A stretch of 64,000 bases of DNA from Herbinix luporum (GCF_900070325.1 NZ_LN879430.1:2163379-2227378); one strand, 5' to 3'; shown: positions 1-9,302, numbered from the stretch's first letter. The notes: generated from the letters alone by a model not told the origin. Numbers and translations are program-made.

Positions 1-660
1 ACCTGCCTTATGATACTTAGAATCTTCATCATAAATCAGTTCAAAGTCCTCCCCATCCTTTTTAAGAACCTCAATATGATAAATATCATTAGAGGTTAAG
101 GAAGGTCCGTTATCAACCTGAGTCATACTAACATCACTGTAAGATAGGTAGGTGCCATAAAGAGTGGGAACTATAAATACAGTATCATTTCCATCTAATT
201 TGGCATAATAACCCTGTCCCCCACTAACCTCGTCTCCTAATAATAAAGTAACACTTTTTCCGTCTGACTGTGTGGCCTTAAGAGAGGCATAGGGACTTAC
301 AAGACCATATTGTGCAAGATCCTCAGGTTTTTCATCTACTATACGTTCTGCCTTTACCTCATCAATAATACTAATCATATTATCTACATAATTTTGCTTA
401 ATGGGCCGTTCTTTGTCTGCTTCGGTTACCCAGGTATCATCCTCAAGAATCAAAATCATATCTGCTTCATCATTTTTAAAGTGGATTCTTTCTATAAGGT
501 CAGGATCCATAGTGGCAAGAATGAGGGAATCGTCTTCACTTGCAGTTTCACCCCTATCCTTGTTCTTATTGAGATACCATACATAAAAGCCTGACATTAG
601 GCCCAACATCACTACAAGAAAGATTAAGGTAAGCAGGTTTTTCTTTTTTCTCTTTGTCAT
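1..660 (-). CDS. DUF4340 domain protein, C-terminus outside the window
   Basis: I read this open frame directly. It starts at the ATG whose first base is 660 and runs without a stop to the window edge, giving 220 codons. The first residues are basic (MTKRKKKN) and are followed by one membrane segment of about 17 residues, so the rest should lie outside the membrane. Later text such as VSGGQGYYAKLDGNDTVFIV matches the DUF4340 style of repeated beta-rich modules. Its ATG overlaps the stop of the GldG-like gene (TAATG), so the two are translationally coupled. DUF4340 proteins habitually follow GldA/GldF/GldG-type ABC genes, as here. The transported substrate is unknown. Confidence 0.8.
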   Translation of the reverse strand, partial: MTKRKKKNLLTLIFLVVMLGLMSGFYVWYLNKNKDRGETASEDDSLILATMDPDLIERIHFKNDEADMILILEDDTWVTEADKERPIKQNYVDNMISIIDEVKAERIVDEKPEDLAQYGLVSPYASLKATQSDGKSVTLLLGDEVSGGQGYYAKLDGNDTVFIVPTLYGTYLSYSDVSMTQVDNGPSLTSNDIYHIEVLKKDGEDFELIYDEDSKYHKAG

Positions 661-2168
661 TAACGCTTCCTCCTCTTAACAACAACAATGACACCTGATG
701 TAAGGATAATCACAGGAAGAATAACAATTGCTATAGCAGCCCATATCAATGCCGGCTTCTGTGTGATATTTAGGGGCTCAGGATATAGATATCTAGCCCT
801 TACAGATATGGTTTCTAGCTCTCCTACAAGATTACCTATAGTATTAACCAGTAGATGGAAATTGCCATAGCTGCTTAGCATATTATCATCAAATATCATT
901 TCAGAGGTATATACTACCATATTGGATGTTACGTTGTTAAAGGTATCGCTAGACTTTAAGCCTATATAGAAGGGACCTTCTATATCTCCTTCTTCTTTCA
1001 TAAGAGTCTCAGGATTATCATTTATCTTGGAATATGACTTATCCGATGTCTCTAATAGAGGTTCTACGGTTAATGAACTTTTTATATTATCCATAATTCT
1101 AAGTCCGGAGGATTTTGGTGTAACTACTATACGATTGCTATTATATAAGCCCTTAGTAATATCGTGTTCTAATACTTTAGGAACTATATATCTAGGATAT
1201 AGGGGAACAAACATGTCGGTATCCCCTTCACATATAATTCCCTTCTCCATCTGAATGCCGTAATAATTTATAAGGGAATTAAGATTGGCAAAATCCTGTG
1301 TCTGATAGTCCATAACAATAACTACATTACCACCTGCTGCCATATACTCCTTAATCATATTCAATTCTGCATCGGAAAAGTCTAGCTTTGGTGCATTGAT
1401 TAATAAGACATTACAATCATCCGGTACTTTTTCTACCGTTAAGGTTTGAAGAGGAAGTATGTCAATATTCATTTTCGACATAATCTCATTAAAAAGTGAT
1501 CCAATCTCATATTCCTCATGGCCAACTGTATAATAGACAACCGGAAGATCAGGATTTGTTACATATTGAATTGCTGATATAAGCTGACCTTCTACGTCAA
1601 TACCTACTGTATAATACTGAAAATACTGCTGGTTAAACTCCTGCACAAGCATATCATTATAATCCACATATTTAGCCTGCTTAGTACGTTCATTTACAAC
1701 TAAAAAGCTATTAAGAGAAACTTCATCATCCACATATTCCTTAGTAAAGGTTGGGTACTGAATAGGGTCTTTCTGCTTCAAGGTAATATGGTCGGAAAGA
1801 CTATCAAACTTCTCAGCAATCCTTTGAAACATAGGTGCTTCATTACCTGCTTCAATTAAATAATAAATTGTAACCTCATCTTCCATATTCTTTATGTATT
1901 CTTTAGTTTCCTTTGTTAAGGTATATATGCCTTCAGAACTTAAATCAATCTTTAAATCAAACTCTGTTATAATCAGATTTGCAAGAAGCACTAATATGAT
2001 AACTATTGCAGATATTATGGATACATAGGCCCCACTGACAAATTTTCTTCCGGTAAAGGAAGCTTTTATCTCTTTAAAGAAGCCATTTTTATTATTCATA
2101 TTATTATCATCCTTATTAAGCTCATTTTGATTATTTATCATGTCCTTATTTTGATTATTATTGCTCAC
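660..2168 (-). CDS. GldG-like ABC transporter auxiliary protein
   Basis: This is about 502 residues. After a polar, Asn-rich head there is a membrane segment around residues 40-60 (SAIVIILVLLANLIIT). A long extracytoplasmic domain follows (NVLLINAPKLDFSDAELNMI, GGNVVIVMDYQ), and a last membrane segment sits near the C-terminus before KRRKR. This is the architecture of the ABC-type GldG / DUF4350-like family, which accompanies ABC-2 permeases. I place the start at a GTG because AAGGAGGT lies 8 bases before it. An ATG eight codons upstream has no such site. The gene lies 14 bases after the permease stop and shares an operon with it. The family was named for gliding motility in Bacteroidetes. 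In Clostridia that role is not implied and the substrate is unknown. Confidence 0.8.
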   Translation of the reverse strand: MSNNNQNKDMINNQNELNKDDNNMNNKNGFFKEIKASFTGRKFVSGAYVSIISAIVIILVLLANLIITEFDLKIDLSSEGIYTLTKETKEYIKNMEDEVTIYYLIEAGNEAPMFQRIAEKFDSLSDHITLKQKDPIQYPTFTKEYVDDEVSLNSFLVVNERTKQAKYVDYNDMLVQEFNQQYFQYYTVGIDVEGQLISAIQYVTNPDLPVVYYTVGHEEYEIGSLFNEIMSKMNIDILPLQTLTVEKVPDDCNVLLINAPKLDFSDAELNMIKEYMAAGGNVVIVMDYQTQDFANLNSLINYYGIQMEKGIICEGDTDMFVPLYPRYIVPKVLEHDITKGLYNSNRIVVTPKSSGLRIMDNIKSSLTVEPLLETSDKSYSKINDNPETLMKEEGDIEGPFYIGLKSSDTFNNVTSNMVVYTSEMIFDDNMLSSYGNFHLLVNTIGNLVGELETISVRARYLYPEPLNITQKPALIWAAIAIVILPVIILTSGVIVVVKRRKR

Positions 2169-2182
2169 TGCTTCCCACCTCC

Positions 2183-3046
2183 TTAGCTCCATCTCTTCTT
2201 CTTAATGACTTGGGTTGACAGGAACAAAAATATAAAGGTAATACTTAAATAATAGATGATATCTGCCAAGTTAAATATTCCCATGTAAAAGTTGTTAAAA
2301 CGGGCAGTAGCAGACAACCAGCCAAACATTTTTACAACAGCACCGTCAAGCAGGGTGGGCTTGTTCATATAAATATATGTTAAAATCACTTCACCAATAA
2401 TACCAACACCCAGTGATACTGTCAGATTATGCATCATTATCCATAATATAAAACAAAGAATTAAGATTAAAGCAGTAAAAAAGATAAAGGCTGTTTTATT
2501 AGTAGTAGAAATACTACTGGCCAGACCATCCATAAATAATGTGAAGAAAAAGACAATAAAAGTAATTACTGCCGCTACAACCTGACTTTCAGTTAGGGAA
2601 GATAAGAATAATCCCATAGCAAGGTATGAGGCCCCTAAAAGCAAAAATCCTACAATACTGGCATAGGAAGAGGCAAAGGGTACTTGACCATACCTAGTCA
2701 TTATTAAGGGATATGTACTTATAATGGCAATTACCATGAATAATATGGTAAATACCGCCAGGAACTTTCCCATAACAATATCTGTGGCACTAACAGGGGA
2801 TGTCAAAAGAAGCTGATCTGTCTTTTGTTTATTTTCTTCTGCCATTATACGCATAGTAAGTAGCGGTACCAATAAAACGAAAATAAAACTTACATTAGCA
2901 ATTGTATGTTCAAAATTAGCGGATCTGGTTAATAGATTATTATTATAGAAAAAGATACCTATAATAGCTAAAAATAAAGCTATAAATACATATCCAATCA
3001 TAGATGTAAAGTAAGAACGTAACTCCTTTTTATAAATCGCCAGCAT
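2183..3046 (-). CDS. ABC-2 type transporter permease (GldF-like)
   Basis: This is a 287-residue polytopic membrane protein with about six hydrophobic segments (for example YVFIALFLAIIGIFFY and ITFIVFFFTLFMDGLA). The early motif LLTMRIMAEENKQKTDQLLLTSPV is typical of ABC-2 permeases of the GldF/NosY type. The chosen start, MLAIYKKEL, has GGAGGA five bases upstream. The longer frame starting six codons earlier lacks a site. The start overlaps the end of the ATPase gene by 17 bases, so the pair is translationally coupled. It should form the membrane channel of the ABC system. The substrate cannot be read from the sequence. Confidence 0.85.
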   Translation of the reverse strand: MLAIYKKELRSYFTSMIGYVFIALFLAIIGIFFYNNNLLTRSANFEHTIANVSFIFVLLVPLLTMRIMAEENKQKTDQLLLTSPVSATDIVMGKFLAVFTILFMVIAIISTYPLIMTRYGQVPFASSYASIVGFLLLGASYLAMGLFLSSLTESQVVAAVITFIVFFFTLFMDGLASSISTTNKTAFIFFTALILILCFILWIMMHNLTVSLGVGIIGEVILTYIYMNKPTLLDGAVVKMFGWLSATARFNNFYMGIFNLADIIYYLSITFIFLFLSTQVIKKKRWS

Positions 3047-4079
3047 TTGAATCCTCCTCCTCACCCTTAGATGATATTATTTCCTCGGGCTGTTTCCTAT
3101 TATTATCAGCTTCTTCAGACTCAGCATTAGAAGAGTCGGTAGAGCTGTTATCCTGAGTAACTTTAAGGAAAATATCCTCCAAGCTCATTCTAATGGACTG
3201 CATCTCTAAAATAGGGGTTTTGTTTTTACTCATACTATAGAAAACTTCTTCTCTTATATCATCATCTTCCTTACAATATACAGTTACATTGATTGTCCCT
3301 TCTTCTAGGGCTTCATTTTCCTCATACTTTGTAATTCTATCTATTTTACCAAGCTCTTTCATTATGGAATCTTTATCACCGCGGATTACCAGTTTTAAAC
3401 CTCCGGTAGAACCAAAATGCATACTGAGATTTTCCGGTTTATCCTGTAATATTAATTTCCCTTTATCTATTATCATAACGCTGTCACATACTGCACTAAC
3501 TTCCTGCATAATATGTGAACTTAGGATAACCGTATGATTCTTACTTAGTTCACGGATTAATTCCCTTATTTCAATAATTTGCTTTGGATCAAGTCCCACA
3601 GTAGGCTCGTCTAAAATAATTAACTCAGGATAACCCATTATGGCCTGGGCAAGACCAACCCTTTGCTTGTATCCTTTAGATAAATGCTTAATCAAACGAT
3701 TCCTCATATCTGTTATCTTAGTGGCTTCCATAACTTCTTCCACCATCTGTTTTCTTAAGGATCGTTTTACTTTCTTTATATCTGCCACAAAATTTAAATA
3801 TTCCAATACCGTAAGATCCGGATATAAAGGTGGAAATTCCGGCAGATATCCAATCATCTTTTTAACTTCTTCGGGTTCTTCAAATACATCCACCCCATTA
3901 ACTGTTACCGTTCCCTCAGTGGCAGATATATAACCTGTTATTATATTCATAGTGGTGGATTTTCCGGCACCATTGGGTCCTAAAAATCCAAGAATCTGCC
4001 CCTTATCAACGGTAAATGATAAATCATCTACAGCGGTATGATTTCCATATCGCTTTACTAGATTTTTTACCTCAATCAA
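3030..4079 (-). CDS. ABC transporter ATP-binding protein (GldA/CcmA-like)
   Basis: This is a 349-residue nucleotide-binding protein. Walker A is GPNGAGKST near residue 35, the signature is LSKGYKQRVGLAQ near residue 135, and Walker B is LIILDEPTVGLDP just after it. The ATPase domain fills about residues 1-215. The C-terminal part is the variable extension usual for exporters of drugs, lipids or polymers, and it ends in an acidic Ser/Glu-rich tail. The start codon is TTG, supported by AAGGAGGA about 8 bases before it. This is the first gene of the four-gene exporter operon. It couples ATP hydrolysis to the GldF-like permease. Confidence 0.88.
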   Translation of the reverse strand: MIEVKNLVKRYGNHTAVDDLSFTVDKGQILGFLGPNGAGKSTTMNIITGYISATEGTVTVNGVDVFEEPEEVKKMIGYLPEFPPLYPDLTVLEYLNFVADIKKVKRSLRKQMVEEVMEATKITDMRNRLIKHLSKGYKQRVGLAQAIMGYPELIILDEPTVGLDPKQIIEIRELIRELSKNHTVILSSHIMQEVSAVCDSVMIIDKGKLILQDKPENLSMHFGSTGGLKLVIRGDKDSIMKELGKIDRITKYEENEALEEGTINVTVYCKEDDDIREEVFYSMSKNKTPILEMQSIRMSLEDIFLKVTQDNSSTDSSNAESEEADNNRKQPEEIISSKGEEEDSNAGDL

Positions 4080-4191
4080 AACAGTCTCCTCCTTAAATAG
4101 CGTTTCTTTATAATTTGTATATTACACTAAGAATACGAAAAAATTGTGAACAAATCTAATATATACCATATAATTATTCTTTTATATATTA

Positions 4192-4261
4192 AAACCCTAA
4201 AAATTACTTATAAGCTGCTTTTTTATATTTAAAAAGCACATATAACAAAAATTTAGGGTTA
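4192..4261 (-). repeat. Nested inverted repeats after dapB
   Basis: An outer pair of arms (AACCCTAAA and TTTAGGGTT) encloses an inner hairpin with arms TGCTTTTT and AAAAAGCA. The element lies between the dapB stop and the ABC operon start, both on the minus strand. It may be an AT-rich transcription terminator for dapB, but the trailing T-run is short. Its role is uncertain. Confidence 0.4.
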
Positions 4262-4300
4262 TTAATATTAATTTATTTTATTTTTCCGAAAAAGATATTC

Positions 4301-5056
4301 TTACCCAATTACATCATTCATTGTGTATATACCTGCCGGTTTGCCGGGCAAGAATTTTGCCGCTTGGATGGCCCCCTTGGCAAAGATAGCTTTTGAATAA
4401 GCAGTATGCTTTATTTCAATGACCTCGTCACTACCGGCAAATATTACATCATGCTCACCGACAATGGTACCTCCCCTTACGGCAGATATACCGATTTCCT
4501 TCTTTTGTCTCGGAGCACGGATATTGGTTCGGTCATATACATATTCATATTGGTTATCTAAGGCATCATTAATGGCATCTGCAATAGCTAGAGCCGTTCC
4601 TGAGGGAGCATCCACCTTTTTATTATGATGTTTTTCTATAATCTCAATATCAAAGCCTGCATCACTTAGGGCCTTGGTTGCTTCCTTAACAAGCTTTAAA
4701 ATCAAGTTTATGCCCATGGACATATTGGCCGACTTAAGTATAGGAATTAGCTTTGAAGCCTCTTCTATAAGCCTTTGGTCTTCCTTTGAAAATCCTGTGG
4801 TGCACAGTACAATTCCGATACCACGGTCTATGGCAAAATCAAGCATTTCCCTAACATTTACCGGTGATGAAAAATCTATAATTACGTCTGCCGGTATATT
4901 ACATTGCTTAAAGCTATAAAATACCGGAAATTTATTATCACTGCTTATAGATATATCAATGCCTGCTACAATGGCAGCTGTATCATCTTCTTCTAATAAG
5001 CCGGTAATTTCCCTGCCCATTCTGCCGTTACAACCACGTAAAATGATATTTATCAT
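4301..5056 (-). CDS. dapB: 4-hydroxy-tetrahydrodipicolinate reductase
   Basis: DapB reduces 4-hydroxy-tetrahydrodipicolinate to tetrahydrodipicolinate with NAD(P)H, the second committed step toward diaminopimelate and lysine. The 251 residues match the family length. The Rossmann motif is at the N-terminus (GCNGRMGREI). The catalytic signature near residue 140, EKHHNKKVDAPSGTA, holds the conserved histidines and lysine. The substrate-binding region SAVRGGTIVGEHDVIFAG follows. GGAGGAAGC precedes the ATG. The gene begins 37 bases after dapA, so both are probably transcribed from the riboswitch-controlled promoter upstream of dapA. Confidence 0.97.
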   Translation of the reverse strand: MINIILRGCNGRMGREITGLLEEDDTAAIVAGIDISISSDNKFPVFYSFKQCNIPADVIIDFSSPVNVREMLDFAIDRGIGIVLCTTGFSKEDQRLIEEASKLIPILKSANMSMGINLILKLVKEATKALSDAGFDIEIIEKHHNKKVDAPSGTALAIADAINDALDNQYEYVYDRTNIRAPRQKKEIGISAVRGGTIVGEHDVIFAGSDEVIEIKHTAYSKAIFAKGAIQAAKFLPGKPAGIYTMNDVIG

Positions 5057-5093
5057 ATGCTTCCTCCAATTGTAGAAATACTATTGTTCCTTA

Positions 5094-5984
5094 TTATACG
5101 GTTTTAATATTACATTTATTTAATTCATTTCTTAATCTTTCTAGATTGGCCGGTTCCATATTGGTTAGGGGCATTCTGGGATTACCCACTTCAAAGCCCA
5201 TTAGATTTAGTGCAGCCTTTACAGGTATGGGATTTACTTCACAGAATAAGGCATTTATTAGGGGAATAAATTTAAGTTGCAGATCTTTGCTTGTTACCAG
5301 ATCTCCTTCTAGATATTTTTCAACCATATCATGGGTTTCTTGTGGTGCTACATTGGATAATACGGAAATAACCCCAATTCCACCTAGAGATAAAACCGGT
5401 ACAATCATCTCATCGCAGCCTGAATATAAATCTATATTACCCTCTGTAAGATTCATAATCTCTGCTACTTGCGCAATATTTCCACTGGCTTCCTTTATTC
5501 CAACTATATTATCCACATTTTTAACTAAACTAGCAACAGTTTGTGGCAGCATATTACAGCCTGTTCTTCCCGGAACATTATACATAATAATAGGAAGTGA
5601 TACACTGTTAGCAATGGCAGTATAATGTGCAATCAATCCTTTTTGTGTGGCTTTATTATAATATGGTGTTACTATAAGCAAACCGTCTACACCATAGCTT
5701 TCAGCTTCTTTTGATAGATATATGGCTGTATTTGTGCAATTAGATCCTGTTCCTGCAATTACAGGAACTCTTTTATTAACTTTTTCAACTGTATACTTAA
5801 TGCATTCTAAATGTTCCTCATGAGTAAGGGTAGAAGCTTCTCCTGTTGTACCACATATTATTATACTGTCAGTTCCATTGGCTATCTGAAAATCAATCAG
5901 CTCACCTAGTTTCTCGTAATTCACCTCATTATTTTCATTAAATGGTGTAACGATTGCAACACCTGCTCCTTTAAATAAAGCCAT
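5094..5984 (-). CDS. dapA: 4-hydroxy-tetrahydrodipicolinate synthase
   Basis: DapA condenses pyruvate with aspartate semialdehyde, the branch point to lysine and diaminopimelate. The 296 residues give a TIM barrel of normal length. Visible motifs are GTTGE near residue 45, the YNVPGRTG stretch with the catalytic tyrosine near 135, and IVGIKEASG, whose lysine near 163 forms the Schiff base with pyruvate. GGAGGTG stands before the ATG. A lysine riboswitch with a terminator hairpin lies in the leader, so expression should fall when lysine is abundant. dapB follows directly. Confidence 0.97.
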   Translation of the reverse strand: MALFKGAGVAIVTPFNENNEVNYEKLGELIDFQIANGTDSIIICGTTGEASTLTHEEHLECIKYTVEKVNKRVPVIAGTGSNCTNTAIYLSKEAESYGVDGLLIVTPYYNKATQKGLIAHYTAIANSVSLPIIMYNVPGRTGCNMLPQTVASLVKNVDNIVGIKEASGNIAQVAEIMNLTEGNIDLYSGCDEMIVPVLSLGGIGVISVLSNVAPQETHDMVEKYLEGDLVTSKDLQLKFIPLINALFCEVNPIPVKAALNLMGFEVGNPRMPLTNMEPANLERLRNELNKCNIKTV

Positions 5985-6084
5985 AATGACACCTCCAAAA
6001 AATTTTAATCAATTTACCTCTATTAATCTACATATTACATTCGTGAAAATATATTGCAGTTAGTATTTATGATATGATTATGCG

Positions 6085-6110
6085 TAAAAAAAGTCGACTA
6101 CAGAGTCGAC
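6085..6110 (-). terminator. Intrinsic terminator in the dapA leader
   Basis: On the minus strand a hairpin with arms GTCGAC(T) and (A)GTCGAC is followed by seven to eight T residues. It lies between the lysine aptamer and the dapA start. It is therefore the likely expression platform of the riboswitch, ending transcription when lysine is bound. Confidence 0.88.
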
Positions 6111-6111
6111 A

Positions 6112-6324
6112 CTAAAGAATTCTATACGTAAAAATATTAACACTACGTAATTTCTTTAGGCAGCACTCCATCCATTCACATGATGACAGTCACATGGTTA
6201 TTCACCATATGCCCAGCGATAATAACTCAGGATTATTATCACTTCGGCAACATCCCCTTTCCACTGCCTCATCTATCCCTGAAATATCAAACAGTGTACT
6301 CTTGAATATTGCGCCTCTACCTCA
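6112..6324 (-). promoter_or_regulatory. Lysine riboswitch (L box) controlling dapA-dapB
   Basis: Read on the minus strand, the aptamer carries hallmark L-box segments: GAGGTAGAGGCGC at the 5' side, GTTGCCGAAG in the middle, CTGTCATCATGTGAATGG, and GGAGTGCTGCC at the 3' side. The closing helix P1 pairs AGGTAG (about 6317-6322) with CTGCCT (6158-6163). Next to the aptamer, CTAAAGAA and TTCTTTAG (6112-6159) form a second stem. This could compete with P1 and act as the anti-terminator before the 6085-6110 terminator. Lysine binding is known for this class. The exact switching structure is my inference. Confidence 0.95.
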
Positions 6325-6352
6325 AGCAATATTTCACATTATTTATAAAACT

Positions 6353-6381
6353 ATATTAACATTTGGCCCAGTAGATGTCAA
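6353..6381 (-). promoter_or_regulatory. Promoter of the dapA-dapB operon
   Basis: On the minus strand TTGACA is followed after exactly 17 bases by TAATAT, a good sigma-A promoter. Transcription would start about 20 bases before the lysine aptamer, which fits a riboswitch leader. Confidence 0.85.
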
Positions 6382-6457
6382 TAGATTTAATGGTATCATT
6401 CCATAAATTTCGATGATTTAGATAATTTAGCCTTTTATTTGAAACAAATAAAATAGG

Positions 6458-6497
6458 GACTGACTTAAATAGCAGTAATTGTACTATTTTGTCAGTC
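6458..6497 (-). terminator. Hairpin terminator after the ssb-like gene
   Basis: The arms GACTGAC and GTCAGTC, extended by AAATAG/CTATTT pairing, flank a short loop. T-rich sequence follows on both strands. The element sits just past the stop of the minus-strand ssb-like gene and before the dapA promoter. Confidence 0.7.
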
Positions 6498-6531
6498 TCC
6501 TTTTTACTTTTTCTATTTATTTTTCTATATA

Positions 6532-7164
6532 TTAAGTTTCATCTAAATATTCTAACTTACTTACTGAAACTTCATATGCTATTCTTTTTTCAAATTCTGT
6601 TTCACTGATTTTCTTTTGATACTCCCTGCTTTGGATTCTTCCCCAAATCTGGACATGGCCTCCTACAGCAAAGGTTTCAGCATATCTGGCATTTCTACCC
6701 CAGCTAATGCAGGGAATATAATCTGATTTTCCATAAGGCCTGTTCACTGCCAGTAAAATATCTGCAATCTCCCGGCCTAAAGGAGTCTTACGGTATACAG
6801 GAGGTTTGCATACATAACCATCCAAAAATATAAAGTTAGGCTTTACATTTTCGGATATTTCATCGACAATTCTAATATCCCTGGCAAATACTGACAACAC
6901 TAATCTGTTCTTGTTTTCTTCATGGCGGTTATAGGATCTAAATTGACCTATTACCTCCGCATATTTCCCCCTGTAATCCTGTTTTACGTCAATAAGACGT
7001 TCAGACACCATGATAGGTATAATGTCATAGGCATCACTTAATCTTTTGACCAGTACGTCTACGACATAAAACCCCTCTCCAAATACATCATGGCTAAATG
7101 TGAATTCTGTTGCTACTTCTCCTGCAATACTTACTTGATTGTTTTCAAATACTTTATCCGACAT
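6532..7164 (-). CDS. Single-stranded DNA-binding-like protein with two OB folds
   Basis: This is about 210 residues, starting at MSDKVFENNQ, where GGGAGAGG lies a few bases before the ATG. Two similar blocks are visible. The first is FENNQVSIAGEVATEF to about residue 100. The second begins near KPNFIFLDGYVCKPPVY and continues with ISWGRNARYAETFAVGGHVQIWGRIQSREY, which reads like an SSB or PriB OB fold. Ordinary SSB proteins have one such fold and an acidic tail. Here the end is KLEYLDET, without the usual DDDIPF tip. I infer a paralogue that works on single-stranded DNA or at the primosome. The main ssb gene is probably elsewhere in the genome. Confidence 0.7.
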   Translation of the reverse strand: MSDKVFENNQVSIAGEVATEFTFSHDVFGEGFYVVDVLVKRLSDAYDIIPIMVSERLIDVKQDYRGKYAEVIGQFRSYNRHEENKNRLVLSVFARDIRIVDEISENVKPNFIFLDGYVCKPPVYRKTPLGREIADILLAVNRPYGKSDYIPCISWGRNARYAETFAVGGHVQIWGRIQSREYQKKISETEFEKRIAYEVSVSKLEYLDET

Positions 7165-7386
7165 ATCGTACCTCTCCCTTCTTTTGTGACGTATATACGC
7201 CACTGCGCTTTAAATTTCTGGGCAAATTTATCTGTTACTGTAACAGCATTCATTTACCTATGATAATATATATGCAAAAAAATATAATTTAGAAGTAAAA
7301 TTTTACATATATTATATTAGTTAGCATATTTTGTTAGATTATACAACATTTTTGTAAAAATTTATGAAAATTATCTGAATCTAACG

Positions 7387-7415
7387 TTGATTTTTACTAT
7401 CTCCTTTGATACAAT
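7387..7415 (+). promoter_or_regulatory. Promoter of typA
   Basis: TTGATT and TACAAT are separated by 17 bases, a plausible sigma-A promoter about 50 bases before the typA start codon. Confidence 0.7.
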
Positions 7416-7466
7416 GATGAAGTTGTCTAGAATGGAATGCTAGAAAAGAAAGAAGGTAATAAACCA

Positions 7467-9302
7467 ATGAAGCGTGAGGATATTAGAAATATCGCTATAA
7501 TTGCTCATGTAGACCATGGTAAAACCACCTTGGTAGACGAGTTATTAAAACAAAGCGGGGTGTTTCGTTCCAATCAGAATATAATGGATCGGGTTATGGA
7601 TTCCAATGACCTAGAAAGGGAACGAGGCATTACCATTCTGTCCAAAAATACAGCCGTAAACTATAAAGGTATAAAAATAAATATTATAGATACACCGGGT
7701 CATGCGGATTTTGGCGGCGAAGTTGAACGAGTTTTAAAAATGGCCGAAGGGGTAATCCTAGTAGTAGATGCCTTTGAAGGACCAATGCCACAAACAAAAT
7801 TCGTTCTTAAAAATGCACTTGATTTGTCACTGCCGGTTATAGTTTGTATAAACAAAGTAGACCGCCCTGAAGCAAGACCTTTAGAAGTGGTAGATGAAGT
7901 ACTGGAATTATTAATAGAACTAGAGGCTGATGATGAGCAGTTAGATTGTCCATTTATATTTGCCTCAGCAAAATCAGGATATGCCTCCACTTCCCCTGAT
8001 GTTAAAGGCTCCAATATGGAAGTTCTTTTTGATACAATAATTGACTATATTCCTGCACCTGAAGGTGATCCAAATAGTGGTACCCAGATCCTTATCAGTA
8101 CAATTGACTACAATGAATATGTGGGACGTATCGGTATAGGTAAGGTAGATAGGGGAACCATCCATGTTAATGATGATGTAGTAATAGTAAACGCCCATAA
8201 TCCCAACAAGAGCAGCCGGGTTAAAATCAGTAAGCTTTATGAATTTGACGGTTTAAAACGTGTTGAGGTTTCAGAAGCTACAATCGGTTCTATCATAGCA
8301 GTATCGGGAATTTCAGAACTTCAAATTGGGGATACAATCTGTTCCCCTGATTATCCTCAGGCCCTGCCTTTTCAAAAAATTTCAGAACCAACCATAGCAA
8401 TGTATTTTAATGTAAATGACAGTCCTTTTGCCGGTACAGAAGGTAAATATGTAACCTCAAGGCATCTTAGGGAGCGTTTATTCAAGGAATTAAATACCGA
8501 TGTCAGCCTTAGGGTTGAAGAAACTGACACAACAGAAAGCTTTAAGGTATCCGGAAGAGGTGAACTTCATCTTTCAGTTCTAATAGAGAATATGAGAAGG
8601 GAAGGATATGAGTTCTCAGTCAGCAAAGCGGAAGTTTTGTATAAGGAAGATGAACTTGGCAATAAGCTTGAACCTATGGAGCGGGCAGTTATTGATATAC
8701 CGGATGAATTTGCAGGTACTGTTATTGAGAAATTAGGCCAAAGAAAAGGTGAAATGGTAGATATGCGTACTACCGGTACCGGTAATACTCGAATTGAATT
8801 TATAATTCCTGCCAGAGGTCTAATCGGATACCGGGGAGATTTTCTTACGGATACCAAAGGCACCGGTATTATGAATACTATCTTCAGCGGATACGGGCCT
8901 TTTAAAGGTGATATACAGTACCGTAAAAGCGGCAGCCTGATTGCATTTGAAACCGGTGAAAGTACCGCCTATGGCTTATATAACGCTCAAGACAGAGGGA
9001 TCTTATTTATTGAACCGGGCACAAAAGTATATTCAGGTATGGTAATCGGTCAAAGCCCTAAGACTGAAGATATTGAAGTTAACGTATGTAAGCGAAAGCA
9101 GCTTACCAATATGAGGGCAGCCGGATCCGATGATGCCTTAAGACTATCCCCACCTAGAATATTAAGCCTAGAACAGGCTCTGGAATTTATTGAAACTGAT
9201 GAATTACTGGAAATTACACCAAAGAATCTTAGAATTCGTAAGAAAATACTAGACTCTACCCTTAGAATGAGAGATCGACGTAATAAACAAAATAACGGAT
9301 AA
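7467..9302 (+). CDS. typA: Ribosome-associated translational GTPase TypA/BipA
   Basis: This is a 611-residue translation-factor GTPase that binds the ribosome and helps assembly and stress adaptation. The G motifs are clear: AHVDHGKTTL near residue 13, RGITI, DTPGHADFGGEVER, and NKVDRPEARP. The C-terminal text (GRGELHLSVLIENMRREGYEFSVSKAEV, ARGLIGYRGDFLTDTKGTGIMN) is diagnostic for TypA over EF-G. I start at MKREDIRN, which follows AGAAGG at workable spacing. An ATG ten codons upstream has no site. It is transcribed alone on the plus strand, with its own promoter and a terminator. Confidence 0.96.
   Translation: MKREDIRNIAIIAHVDHGKTTLVDELLKQSGVFRSNQNIMDRVMDSNDLERERGITILSKNTAVNYKGIKINIIDTPGHADFGGEVERVLKMAEGVILVVDAFEGPMPQTKFVLKNALDLSLPVIVCINKVDRPEARPLEVVDEVLELLIELEADDEQLDCPFIFASAKSGYASTSPDVKGSNMEVLFDTIIDYIPAPEGDPNSGTQILISTIDYNEYVGRIGIGKVDRGTIHVNDDVVIVNAHNPNKSSRVKISKLYEFDGLKRVEVSEATIGSIIAVSGISELQIGDTICSPDYPQALPFQKISEPTIAMYFNVNDSPFAGTEGKYVTSRHLRERLFKELNTDVSLRVEETDTTESFKVSGRGELHLSVLIENMRREGYEFSVSKAEVLYKEDELGNKLEPMERAVIDIPDEFAGTVIEKLGQRKGEMVDMRTTGTGNTRIEFIIPARGLIGYRGDFLTDTKGTGIMNTIFSGYGPFKGDIQYRKSGSLIAFETGESTAYGLYNAQDRGILFIEPGTKVYSGMVIGQSPKTEDIEVNVCKRKQLTNMRAAGSDDALRLSPPRILSLEQALEFIETDELLEITPKNLRIRKKILDSTLRMRDRRNKQNNG

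Noticed and set aside
6194-6406. A 70-codon plus-strand frame upstream of dapA
   Set aside because: It is antisense to the lysine riboswitch and its promoter, and its conserved bases are explained by the RNA.
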